Positions 25,790-33,810 of a stretch of DNA of 64,000 nt are shown one piece after another (position 1 is the stretch's first letter; every line of letters begins with the position of its first letter). Under the pieces are notes generated by a model that was given only the letters and a program-made list of their open reading frames with translations, was not told where the DNA came from and made no database searches. The position numbers and the translations under genes were made by a program. Source of the DNA: an uncultured Muribaculaceae bacterium (GTDB taxonomy: Bacteria; Bacteroidota; Bacteroidia; Bacteroidales; Muribaculaceae); NCBI GenBank assembly GCA_947381945.1, contig CANCXM010000001.1, forward strand, positions 156,500-220,499, in the 5' to 3' direction.

Positions 25790-26788
25790 ATGAAGATAGC
25801 AAATATAGATTTAGGGGAGCGTCCGGTGATGCTCGCTCCTATGGAAGATGTGACCGACCGCTCTTTTCGCCTGATGTGTAAGGAGCAGGGGGCTTCCATG
25901 GTCTACACTGAATTTGTGAGTGCCGATGCACTTGTGCGCGACATACCGTCGACAACGCGGAAGCTTTCAATTGACCCCGGTGAACGTCCCACGGCCATTC
26001 AGATTTATGGACGTGAGGTCGAGCCTATGGTTGAGGCTGCGCGGATTGTCGAGGCTGCCGGGCCTGACATCATCGACATCAATTTCGGATGTCCTGTCAA
26101 GAAGGTTGCCGGAAAGGGTGCGGGTGCCGGTATGCTCCGCGATATTCCTAAGATGCTTGAGATAACCCGTGCAGTAGTGGATGCTGTGAAGCTCCCGGTG
26201 ACTGTTAAGACCCGTCTCGGCTGGGACCATGAGTCGAAAATAATCGTTACTCTTGCCGAACAGCTCCAGGATTGCGGCATTCGGGCCCTTACAGTCCACG
26301 GCAGGACCCGTTCGCAGATGTATAACGGCTCAGCCGACTGGGAGATGATTGCGCGGGTGAAGGAGAATCCACGTCTGACCATCCCTCTCATCGGCAACGG
26401 CGACATCACCACCCCGGAGCTTGCCCGCGATGCCTTTGACCGTTACGGAGTGGACGGTGTGATGGTTGGCCGTGCATCGATAGGCGCGCCATGGATTTTC
26501 CGCGACATCCGCAGTCTGATTGACTCCGACGGCAATGCTCCGCTTGGCGTAAAGGAGAAGTTTGACCTTATCCGCCGTCAGATTCGCGAGAGTGTCGACA
26601 GGATTGACGAATATCGCGGCATCCTTCACATCCGCCGTCATCTTGCTGCCTCCCCGCTTTTCAAGGGGATTGCCAATTTTCGCAACACACGAATAGAAAT
26701 GCTCCGCGCCTCCACGCTCGACGATCTTCTCGCCGTGCTTGCCCGCGTCGAAGAAATAGTAACAGAAAACCAATCAAACCAAGAATGA
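25790..26788 (+). CDS. dusB: tRNA-dihydrouridine synthase
   Basis: This 332-residue flavoenzyme reduces uridines in tRNA D-loops. It has LAPMEDVTDRSFR near the start, DINFGCPVKKVAGKGAGAGML with the catalytic Cys, TVKTRLGWD, LTVHGRTRSQMYNGSADW and the FMN phosphate motif IGNGDITTPELA followed by VDGVMVGRASIGAPWIF. The motifs fit the DusB-like group. Its stop overlaps the next start by four bases. Confidence 0.93.
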   Translation: MKIANIDLGERPVMLAPMEDVTDRSFRLMCKEQGASMVYTEFVSADALVRDIPSTTRKLSIDPGERPTAIQIYGREVEPMVEAARIVEAAGPDIIDINFGCPVKKVAGKGAGAGMLRDIPKMLEITRAVVDAVKLPVTVKTRLGWDHESKIIVTLAEQLQDCGIRALTVHGRTRSQMYNGSADWEMIARVKENPRLTIPLIGNGDITTPELARDAFDRYGVDGVMVGRASIGAPWIFRDIRSLIDSDGNAPLGVKEKFDLIRRQIRESVDRIDEYRGILHIRRHLAASPLFKGIANFRNTRIEMLRASTLDDLLAVLARVEEIVTENQSNQE

Positions 26789-27492
26789 AAATGAACAAGA
26801 AAGCTTTTTTCTCTCTTCTGCTCTTGCTTGGCTTCGTGAGCGCATATTCAGCTGATCTCGTGAAGTATGAGCTTAATGTAGGTGAATTCCATGAACTCAA
26901 GGTGGTCGACGGTATCAACGTCGTCTATTCCTGCCATCCCGACTCTGCCGGTCTGGCTGTCTTCACCTGCCCTTCATCTCAGGCTTCGGCCTTCATTTTC
27001 AATAACAAGAAAGGCAAACTTTCCATGCAGATTTCGACAGAGAATGTCGGGACGGCCAATCTCCCGGTCATCACTGTCTATTCGACATATCTCACCAAGG
27101 TCGAGAATTCTGGCGATTCGCTCGTGAAGGTGGTGAATGTGGCTCAAGGACCGAAATTCTCTGCAAAACTCATCGGCAACGGCCGCATTTCGGTCCACGA
27201 TGTGAAAGCTACCGAGGTCGGAGCCGCAATCTCGACCGGAAACGGAACTCTCGCCATCACCGGTGTGTGTGACCATGCCAATTTCAATTTCATGGGCACA
27301 GGTGTGATTCAGGCCGACGACCTGCAGGCTCAGACTGCAAGCGTGAAGGCCGGTGGGACCGGCTCAATCGGATTGTGGGCAACCAAATCGTTCACCGTGA
27401 TGGGTGCCGGAAGCACAAAGGTCTACTACAAGGGATCGCCCGAAATCAAGAACCGCTCTGTCGGTATCAAGACCTTCCCCTTCGGTAAATAA
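26785..27492 (+). CDS. Exported GIN-domain (DUF2807) protein
   Basis: This 235-residue protein has a signal peptide (LLLLLGFVSAYSA). A repetitive beta-rich GIN domain follows, starting VGEFHELKVVDGINVVYSC and continuing with short turns such as LIGNGRISVHD, STGNGTLAITG, GTGVIQADDL and GTGSIGLWA. This is the usual head-domain pattern of DUF2807 proteins, thought to form a beta-solenoid at the cell surface or in the periplasm. It is translationally coupled to dusB, although an ATG two codons later is also usable. Role unknown. Confidence 0.82.
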   Translation: MKMNKKAFFSLLLLLGFVSAYSADLVKYELNVGEFHELKVVDGINVVYSCHPDSAGLAVFTCPSSQASAFIFNNKKGKLSMQISTENVGTANLPVITVYSTYLTKVENSGDSLVKVVNVAQGPKFSAKLIGNGRISVHDVKATEVGAAISTGNGTLAITGVCDHANFNFMGTGVIQADDLQAQTASVKAGGTGSIGLWATKSFTVMGAGSTKVYYKGSPEIKNRSVGIKTFPFGK

Positions 27493-27524
27493 ATCCTCCA
27501 TCCGAATCCATACTGACTTGACAG

Positions 27525-29015
27525 ATGAGCGGAAATTCCGGCGAGGAGGGTAATCTGAAGATTGCGGTCGCGCGTACCATCAAGTGGAACGTGATTGACC
27601 GTGTGTCGTCCCAGGTGCTTTATGCCGTCACCGGTATAGTGCTTGCGAGGATGCTCTCGCAGGAGGATTTCGGCCTTGTCACCGCCATACTTGTCTTTCA
27701 GGCATTTGCATCGCTTTTTATTGACAGCGGGTTCTCGTCGGCGCTCATTCAGCGCAAGGATCCGACCCGCCTCGACTACTCGACCGTGCTGTGGTTCAAC
27801 CTCGGCACGGCCGTTGTGCTTTATATAATCCTTTTTTTCGCATCTCCGTGGATTGCAACGCTTTTCGGCGGGGATGAGCGTCTGATTCCCCTTGCGAGGG
27901 TGATGTTCCTGTCGTTCATACTCAATGCAAGTGCTATCGTTCAGACCAATATGCTGATGAAGCGGATGGAGGTTAAGATGGTGGCGGTCAGTAATTCCGT
28001 CGGTCTTATAGCCGGGTCGGTCATCGGTATCTACATGGCCGTCACGGGGTGGGGCGCATGGGCCATAGTGTGGCAGAACATAGCTATTGCGTCGGTCAAG
28101 TCGCTTATCCTTTGGTTGACAGGTGGCTGGAGGCCTCTATATGCTTTCTCGATGGAGTCGCTGAGGAGCTGTTTCGCTGTAGGTAGCGGAGTGATGGTCA
28201 CATCGTTTCTCAACACCGCTTTCCAGAATATTTCCGGATTTTTTATCGGTCTTAAAGTCGGACTCGCGCCTTTGGGCTACTATGGTCAGGCTGACAAATG
28301 GAGCAAAATGGGAGTCATGTCGCTCTCGCAGGTGCTGACGGCTTCTTTTCTCCCTCTTCTCTCAAAGGTGCAGGACGATGGGGAGCGTTATGCACGGATG
28401 TGTGCGAAGACGCATCGTTTCACTGCCTATCTTCTGTTTCCTGCAATGGGATTGCTGGTCGTCATGGCCGCTCCGATTTTCCATACTCTTTTCGGGACGA
28501 AGTGGGATCCGTCGATACCGCTCTTTCAGATTTTACTCGGCCAGGGTATTTTCACTGTGCTGATGCTCCTCTATCGCAATTTCATTCTCGGGCTCGGCAA
28601 GGCGAAGCTGCTTGTCGTGACGGAGGTGGTGCGCGATGTCACGGCTGTTGTCGCGATTATTCTTGTCCTGCCTTACATTGGCTTGGAGACTCCGGAGTCG
28701 CCCGTCGAGGGATTGAAATATCTGCTTTTCGGCCAGTTCATTGCGTCGGCTCTGACATGGGGAGCGACGCTTTACTATGTCATACGTCTTACGCGCCGGT
28801 CGCTGTGGGCTTATCTTTTTGACCTCGCGCCTTACTGCGTGCTGACGGCATTGATAATGGTGCCGTGCTTGCTGATAGGTCAACTAGATGTCCATCCGCT
28901 TGCCATCTGTATCATGCAGGGCTTGACGGCACTGGCCCTCTATCTCGGCTGCAATTATCTGATGCGCTCCAAGATTCAGCGCGATGCGATAGCCTATTTC
29001 CGCGGTAGGCTTTGA
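27525..29015 (+). CDS. Polysaccharide/oligosaccharide flippase (MOP superfamily, WzxC-like)
   Basis: This 496-residue polytopic protein has about 12-14 hydrophobic helices. The N-terminal motif is VARTIKWNVIDRVSSQVLYAVTGIVLARMLSQEDFGLV, followed by DSGFSSALIQRKD, both typical of Wzx/RfbX flippases. It would move lipid-linked glycan units across the inner membrane. It lies 32 bp after the GIN gene and precedes a cluster of glycan and lipid A genes, separated from it by a repeat-rich gap. No polymerase is next to it. Confidence 0.87.
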   Translation: MSGNSGEEGNLKIAVARTIKWNVIDRVSSQVLYAVTGIVLARMLSQEDFGLVTAILVFQAFASLFIDSGFSSALIQRKDPTRLDYSTVLWFNLGTAVVLYIILFFASPWIATLFGGDERLIPLARVMFLSFILNASAIVQTNMLMKRMEVKMVAVSNSVGLIAGSVIGIYMAVTGWGAWAIVWQNIAIASVKSLILWLTGGWRPLYAFSMESLRSCFAVGSGVMVTSFLNTAFQNISGFFIGLKVGLAPLGYYGQADKWSKMGVMSLSQVLTASFLPLLSKVQDDGERYARMCAKTHRFTAYLLFPAMGLLVVMAAPIFHTLFGTKWDPSIPLFQILLGQGIFTVLMLLYRNFILGLGKAKLLVVTEVVRDVTAVVAIILVLPYIGLETPESPVEGLKYLLFGQFIASALTWGATLYYVIRLTRRSLWAYLFDLAPYCVLTALIMVPCLLIGQLDVHPLAICIMQGLTALALYLGCNYLMRSKIQRDAIAYFRGRL

Positions 29016-29056
29016 AATGTGTCATTGCGCTGCTTGATGGTGTAAGAGATGAATAG

Positions 29057-29130
29057 TAGGGTCTATGGATGGAGTGATGCATGGTAGGGCCTATGAATGG
29101 AGTGATGTATGATAGGGTCTGTGGGTGTGG
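29057..29130. repeat. 28-bp tandem repeat
   Basis: Two full units and a partial third of TAGGGYCTATGRATGGAG TGATGYATGR begin at 29057, 29085 and 29113, just after the flippase gene. No coding function is seen. Confidence 0.65.
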
Positions 29131-29173
29131 CCATATCAGCTAACTAAAATCATGGAAAAGTGAATCAGGCTTG

Positions 29174-29239
29174 GATGTCCGTAGGACATCGATTTCTTCG
29201 TAACCCTGTACATCGTAGCGAAGCGAAGATGTGCAGGGG
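29174..29239 (-). repeat. Composite palindromic repeat, inverted copy
   Basis: GATGTCCGTAGGACATC (a palindrome), then ATTTCTTCGTAACC, then the stem CCCTGTACATC / GATGTGCAGGG around TAGCGAAGCGAA. It is the reverse complement in layout of the two copies at 29355 and 29548. Confidence 0.75.
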
Positions 29240-29354
29240 ACGTCCAAGTTCTATATAGAATGGTGTCTGTAAGACACCGATTTACCATTCTGGATAGCCC
29301 TTATGACACGATAATCGATGTCCTCCGGACATCTTTTTTTGAGATATTATCTAT

Positions 29355-29433
29355 CCCCGCACATCTCCGCTGCGCTTCGATGTACGGGGTTACGGAAAAA
29401 TCGGTGTCCTGTCGGACACCCGCGGCAGCTCCT
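29355..29433 (+). repeat. Composite palindromic repeat, direct copy 1
   Basis: A 79-bp unit made of stem CCCCGCACATC / GATGTACGGGG, then TTACGGAAAAATC, then palindrome GGTGTCCTGTCGGACACC, then CGCGGCAGCTCCT. It is about 90 percent identical to the copy at 29548-29626. Confidence 0.85.
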
Positions 29434-29547
29434 ATCAGGCATGTGGGCATCTTATGCATGTGGTCGTCTGCATGAGGCAGTCAGGATTGTCTTTCAGTAT
29501 GGTAAATCGGTGTCTTGCAGACACCTTCTCTTATAGTGCACATCTCT

Positions 29548-29626
29548 CCCCGCACATCTACGCTTCGCTTCGATGTACGGAGTTACGGAAAAATCGGTGT
29601 CCTGTCGGACACCCGCTGCTGCTCCT
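29548..29626 (+). repeat. Composite palindromic repeat, direct copy 2
   Basis: A 79-bp unit with the same order and length as copy 1: stem around ACGCTTCGCTT, TTACGGAAAAATC, then GGTGTCCTGTCGGACACC and CGCTGCTGCTCCT. Solo palindromes of the same family (GTGTCTGTAAGACAC, GATGTCCTCCGGACATC, GGTGTCTTGCAGACACC) lie between copies. A short tandem repeat of TCATCTCATGCATGTGG follows at about 29633-29690. Confidence 0.85.
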
Positions 29627-29747
29627 GTCGGGTATCTCATGCATGTGGTCGTCATCTCATGCATGTGGTCATCATCTCATGTACATGGTATCCCACATGT
29701 AGCAGACTGCATGTTTGCACTTACCTCCCTGAGATGGGGCATTCGGA

Positions 29748-29779
29748 TTTGGCGGTATGGTTATTTTGGGCTAAATTTG
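29748..29779 (+). promoter_or_regulatory. Promoter of the GNAT/FemAB-like gene at 29816
   Basis: TTTG (29748-29751) and TAAATTTG (29772-29779) are 20 bp apart, 36 bp before the start codon. Confidence 0.65.
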
Positions 29780-29815
29780 CATAGTATTATTGATATGATT
29801 CACTAACCGACCGCT

Positions 29816-30889
29816 ATGGGAGAAGTCACCTTCGAGATTCACAGGACTATTGCACCTCTTAAGGAAATATGGAACGATTTTGATGCTTTAGCCAACATCA
29901 GGATTGCCGATGGCAGAATGCCTAAAATCGACTACACATTCTATCAGACCTACAGATGGAATGAGTTTGTTGAGCGCTACAATAGCCGGAAGGTTGCTGT
30001 GAAGTTGGGGCTTAAACATATTGAATACATCCTTGCGAAACAGGATGGTAAGCCTGTGGCCATAATGCCTCTGATGGTGTCGTCCGGGAAGGTCGAGATG
30101 ACATCATGGCGCACGTCCGGTGTCAATAATGTGGTTTCTCCGTGGCACGGAGTCGCTGAAAAGGAAGAGGTGTTCATCGCGCTTGCCGATTTTATCCGTG
30201 CGCGATACAAGGGGAAGAAACTCAGGCTGTTTGACATGCCGACCGATACTGATTTTACCCGCGCTTTGGCTGCTCTTCCCGGTGCATCCTATTCGGAGCG
30301 TGGCAGCTATCATATCCCGCTGTGTGAATTTGAAAATTTCGATGCCTACTATGCCTCTCTCAACAAAAAGCTGCGCCACAATATCCAGACACGCAGCAAT
30401 CATTTCAAGCATGGCGACCTCACCTGTGAACTGAAGGTATTCACCCGCCATTCAGCACCTTCCGCAGAGTATTGGAGGAAGATATGGAAGCTTTTCTTTA
30501 TGCGCAAGAATGTGTGGCGCAAACGGGAGATTACCGCTCTCCGCAAACTCGTCTGTGCGTGGGAAGTGCGTAAGGAGTGTTCGGGAGGATTGAAGATGGA
30601 GAGTTTCAAGGAACTTGATGAGACAGTCCTGTTTTCGTTCGAGATAAACGGTGAGCCGGCGGCTTTCGCTTTCCTCTATCTCCACGACGGCTATATCCTC
30701 GTCCCGAAGCTTGCCATAGATACCGAACAGCGCGCCCACGCACCGGGTATTCTCATGCTCAAGGAAATCATGAAGTGGTGCTATGAGCGCGGTGTAAAGG
30801 ATTTCGACCTATGCCGTGGAGAGGAGCCTTACAAACAGCAGATGGGTGCTGTCAACGAGCCGGTCTGCCGTGTGGTGATGAAGGCTTGA
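29816..30889 (+). CDS. CelD/FemAB-like GNAT-fold acyltransferase
   Basis: This 357-residue cytoplasmic protein has two GNAT-like halves. The middle holds YYASLNKKLRHNIQTRSNHF, the RRxI/LRHN-type motif of the CelD/BcsL acetyltransferase family (Acetyltransf_6). The second half has FSFEINGEPAAFAFLYLHDGYILVPKLAID and ends GVKDFDLCRGEEPYKQQMGA, matching the conserved DFxxGxxxYK end. Such proteins often sit in exopolysaccharide or cell-wall loci and transfer acyl or aminoacyl groups to envelope precursors. It is placed between the flippase and the lipid A/core genes, and its substrate is unknown. Confidence 0.8.
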   Translation: MGEVTFEIHRTIAPLKEIWNDFDALANIRIADGRMPKIDYTFYQTYRWNEFVERYNSRKVAVKLGLKHIEYILAKQDGKPVAIMPLMVSSGKVEMTSWRTSGVNNVVSPWHGVAEKEEVFIALADFIRARYKGKKLRLFDMPTDTDFTRALAALPGASYSERGSYHIPLCEFENFDAYYASLNKKLRHNIQTRSNHFKHGDLTCELKVFTRHSAPSAEYWRKIWKLFFMRKNVWRKREITALRKLVCAWEVRKECSGGLKMESFKELDETVLFSFEINGEPAAFAFLYLHDGYILVPKLAIDTEQRAHAPGILMLKEIMKWCYERGVKDFDLCRGEEPYKQQMGAVNEPVCRVVMKA

Positions 30890-30897
30890 TTTTCTTG

Positions 30898-31710
30898 TCA
30901 AAGGTATTGGTCAATACCTTTGACAGCTTTGATTATTCCCTCACTATTGCGTTTTTTTAGGAAATCAAGGTTCCCGAGTCCATCTCCATTAGTCTTATGA
31001 TATAGGTGAAACTGGATGCCTGCATAGCGAAGGTCACATTTTTTTATGCCAATACGGCTTAGACGGAACATAAAATCAGAATCCTCATGTCCCCAACCGG
31101 CAAATGATTCGTCGAATCCGTTGATTTTAAGTGCATCTTTGCGCCAGAAAGCCATATTGCATCCGAGCGCATAGTAGCTATGTGGTTTGAATCTGTCAAG
31201 GAATATGTTTGAGAGCCATAATAAGCGGATGGCCTTGGATCTGTCTTTTAATACTCCTTTCGATAAAGGTCCGGGAATCTTGAGCCGGTGTGTATTACAA
31301 ATTTTTGAAGAGAGTTTCTCAGAAAGTCTTACGCGAGACCCCTTGACTACATAATCAGGACGTGCAATCCTCTTATGGTCTTCGATGAAACGGCGATGCA
31401 AGATAATATCTCCGTCGATTTGAATGATATAATCTTTATCTGTGGCGGCAATCGCACGGTTTCTTATCGCCGAGAGCCTGAATCCCTCGTCTGGTTGCCA
31501 TATATGGCGGATAAGATGACCGATTGTTTCATCATTTTTCCATCTGTTGACAAGATTTTCGGTTTCTTTCCCGGAGCCGTCGTCGGCTATCAAGATTTCA
31601 TCGGGAAGCATAGTCTGGCATTTTACGCTTTCAAGAACCATGTCAAGAGCGTCAGGACGGTTATATGTGGTGATTACAAGAACGGTGGTAAACATAATAG
31701 GTTTATTCAT
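30898..31710 (-). CDS. Glycosyltransferase family 2
   Basis: This 270-residue GT-A enzyme starts TTVLVITTYNRPDALDMVLESV. It has EILIADDGSG, the DxD motif in QIDGDIILHRRF and the C-terminal acceptor-side region with GCNMAFWRKDALKINGFDESFAGWGHEDSDFMFRL, which is the galactosyltransferase-like GWGxEDxD block. It would add a sugar to an envelope glycan in the cytoplasm. Its base composition is clearly more AT-rich than its neighbours, which hints at separate acquisition. It is convergent with the gene at 29816 and the two stops are only 8 bp apart. Confidence 0.87.
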   Translation of the reverse strand: MNKPIMFTTVLVITTYNRPDALDMVLESVKCQTMLPDEILIADDGSGKETENLVNRWKNDETIGHLIRHIWQPDEGFRLSAIRNRAIAATDKDYIIQIDGDIILHRRFIEDHKRIARPDYVVKGSRVRLSEKLSSKICNTHRLKIPGPLSKGVLKDRSKAIRLLWLSNIFLDRFKPHSYYALGCNMAFWRKDALKINGFDESFAGWGHEDSDFMFRLSRIGIKKCDLRYAGIQFHLYHKTNGDGLGNLDFLKKRNSEGIIKAVKGIDQYL

Positions 31711-31771
31711 AATAGCGATAGCAACAAATTAAAGAATTTATCGCTATCGCAATTTAATATCGTATGTGTTA

Positions 31772-33808
31772 TTATTCTGTTTTCACAGTCACGTTGTCGG
31801 CGTTCATTCGGTCCATGTAGCTTTGGATTATGGCACACATCTGCACATACATCTCTTGTTCGAGATTTTCGGGCATTTTTCCCTTCAGATTGTTTTTGAG
31901 GAGCGGGTCCTCGCGGTAGTTGTAGATTTCTGAGATGTCGCGGCCATTTTCCATGCGCATCACATAGTCGCCTTTGAAGAACTGAGGATAGAAGTCCCAG
32001 TTGAAGGCCCAAGTCTCTTCGACAGGGGTGTTGAACATGTCTTTGCCGAATGCGATGTATGGACGGTCATAGCCGATGTAGTTGAGCATGGTGGGCATGA
32101 TGTCCATCTGCTGCATGATGCCGGGCTGACGGCCTGTGGGGAGTTCGCCGGAGGGATCGTATATGATGATGGGAACGCGGAAGCCTCCGACCTCACCCAT
32201 GTAGACATCGTGGGTGCGCTTGCTGCTTGCATGGTCGGCTGTGAGGATGAAGATGGTGTTGTTGAACCACGGCTGCTTGCGCGCGCTCTCGAAGAAGCGT
32301 TTGATTGAATAGTCAGTGTAGCGGATGCACTTATGGAGCTTGTGGAGACCTTCGTCAACAAACACATCCTTGTATTTTTCCGGAACGGCGAAGGGATGGT
32401 GTGAGGACAGGGTGAAGATGCTTGCCATGAACGGCTGCGGGAGTTCGCTGAGTTCTGCACAGAAGAACTGGAGGAAGGGTTCGTCCCAGATGCCCCATTT
32501 GCCGTCAAACTCCTTCATGCCGCCGAAACGGGAATCGGCCACGAATTCGTTTTTGCCGAAATATTTCTCGACACCTGCCTGCTTCACAAAGGCATTGAAG
32601 CCGAGCGACTCATTGTCGGCTCCGTGGAAGAAGGCTGTGGTGTAGCCCATGTTCTTCACCTCGCTTGCGAGTGAATTGATGTGGTTGAGGGAGTGGGGCG
32701 AGAGGACGAATGGACGGTCCATTCGGGGGATGGACGCGAGTACCGAGGGGATTGCGTCGATGCTGAAACCGCCGTTGGCGAATGTCTGGTCGAAATAAAG
32801 GCTTTGCTGGAGGAGCGAGTCGGTGAAGGGGGTGTAGCCCTTGTATGTTCCGTTGTCGAGGTCCTTGTTGAGTGCGCCGACAAATTCCTGGGCGAAACTT
32901 TCGACGATGAAGATTACAATGTTTTTCTTCCGGACGGTCAGCGAATCGGCGGGGATATGCAATGGACTGTAGACAGCCTCCAGTTCCTCCTCGCTCTCAA
33001 ACAGCCGTGGTGTCTGCACGGCAATCTGATTGACCGTGCGTATCATCGAGAAGGGTGTGTTGAGTACAATACCGGTCTGGATAGGCTCAGTGACGAACTT
33101 GTGGGCATAGTTGACCGAGATGGGACGCGTGGCGGTCAGGAAGGTGTTGCCGCGCATTCCGCAGACGGCTATAGGAGTGATGAGCAGCAATGTCACAATC
33201 TGGGTGACATAATAGCGTTTGCGTGGTTTGACCGGTGTTCCCGGGAAGCGGTAGCATTTCCACAGGAAGAATATCATCAGGGCGGCGAGGATGACGAAAT
33301 ACCAATGGCTTGCGATTTCGACCCCGACGATGCCGCCTATGTTGTTGTCGCCCTGGAACTCCTGAAAGAGGGCCATCGACGAGCGGTGTTTGCGGAACTC
33401 GAAGAATACCGAATCGGCAAGATTGGCAAAAATGGCTATGGAGTTGATGATGACATAGAGCCATTTGGTCAACATACGGAACCATCCTGTTTCCTTGAAG
33501 TGAAGAGGAAACAGATAGAGAAGTATGACGAGTGCGTTTGTATAGAAAATCGCCGAGGTGTCGAAGCGGAAACCTCCGAGGGTGATATGATAGAAGGTTG
33601 ACCATGACATGTTGGCGCTGAAGAGGCTCCAGTTTTCAAAAAGGAAACACAGACGGCACACTTCATAACAGATGTAGACCCAAAGCAGGTTGAGAATCAG
33701 CCCGACAGGGTTGGAGTCGATGAATCTGTAGTTTTTTCTTGTGTAATAGTTACCTGAATTATACATTGTTGTTTTCACTTGATTGTCTTGTTTGCGGTTT
33801 AGACCCAC
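31772..33808 (-). CDS. LtaS-like alkaline phosphatase superfamily membrane enzyme, copy 1
   Basis: This 678-residue protein has about five N-terminal membrane helices (to about 210) and a large extracytoplasmic sulfatase-fold domain (about 290-640). It has KNIVIFIVESFAQEF, a nucleophile region NGGFSIDAIPSVLASIP (Ser where many LtaS proteins have Thr), HGADNESLGF, ILTADHASSKRTHD and a metal-site HPF. In Gram-negatives such proteins transfer phosphoethanolamine or glycerol-phosphate to lipid A, core or glucans. It lies in a lipid A/core cluster, so envelope-glycolipid modification is likely. A start 14 codons later (MYNSGNYYTRK) is also possible. Confidence 0.83.
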   Translation of the reverse strand: MGLNRKQDNQVKTTMYNSGNYYTRKNYRFIDSNPVGLILNLLWVYICYEVCRLCFLFENWSLFSANMSWSTFYHITLGGFRFDTSAIFYTNALVILLYLFPLHFKETGWFRMLTKWLYVIINSIAIFANLADSVFFEFRKHRSSMALFQEFQGDNNIGGIVGVEIASHWYFVILAALMIFFLWKCYRFPGTPVKPRKRYYVTQIVTLLLITPIAVCGMRGNTFLTATRPISVNYAHKFVTEPIQTGIVLNTPFSMIRTVNQIAVQTPRLFESEEELEAVYSPLHIPADSLTVRKKNIVIFIVESFAQEFVGALNKDLDNGTYKGYTPFTDSLLQQSLYFDQTFANGGFSIDAIPSVLASIPRMDRPFVLSPHSLNHINSLASEVKNMGYTTAFFHGADNESLGFNAFVKQAGVEKYFGKNEFVADSRFGGMKEFDGKWGIWDEPFLQFFCAELSELPQPFMASIFTLSSHHPFAVPEKYKDVFVDEGLHKLHKCIRYTDYSIKRFFESARKQPWFNNTIFILTADHASSKRTHDVYMGEVGGFRVPIIIYDPSGELPTGRQPGIMQQMDIMPTMLNYIGYDRPYIAFGKDMFNTPVEETWAFNWDFYPQFFKGDYVMRMENGRDISEIYNYREDPLLKNNLKGKMPENLEQEMYVQMCAIIQSYMDRMNADNVTVKTE

Positions 33809-33810
33809 TC

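Noticed and set aside
29174..29626. A CRISPR array
   Set aside because: The repeats are palindromic composite units at irregular spacing and mixed orientation, not regular repeat-spacer units, and no cas genes are present.
29260..29806. Several overlapping small frames (71-89 codons)
   Set aside because: Their sequences simply translate the palindromic and tandem repeats in different frames.
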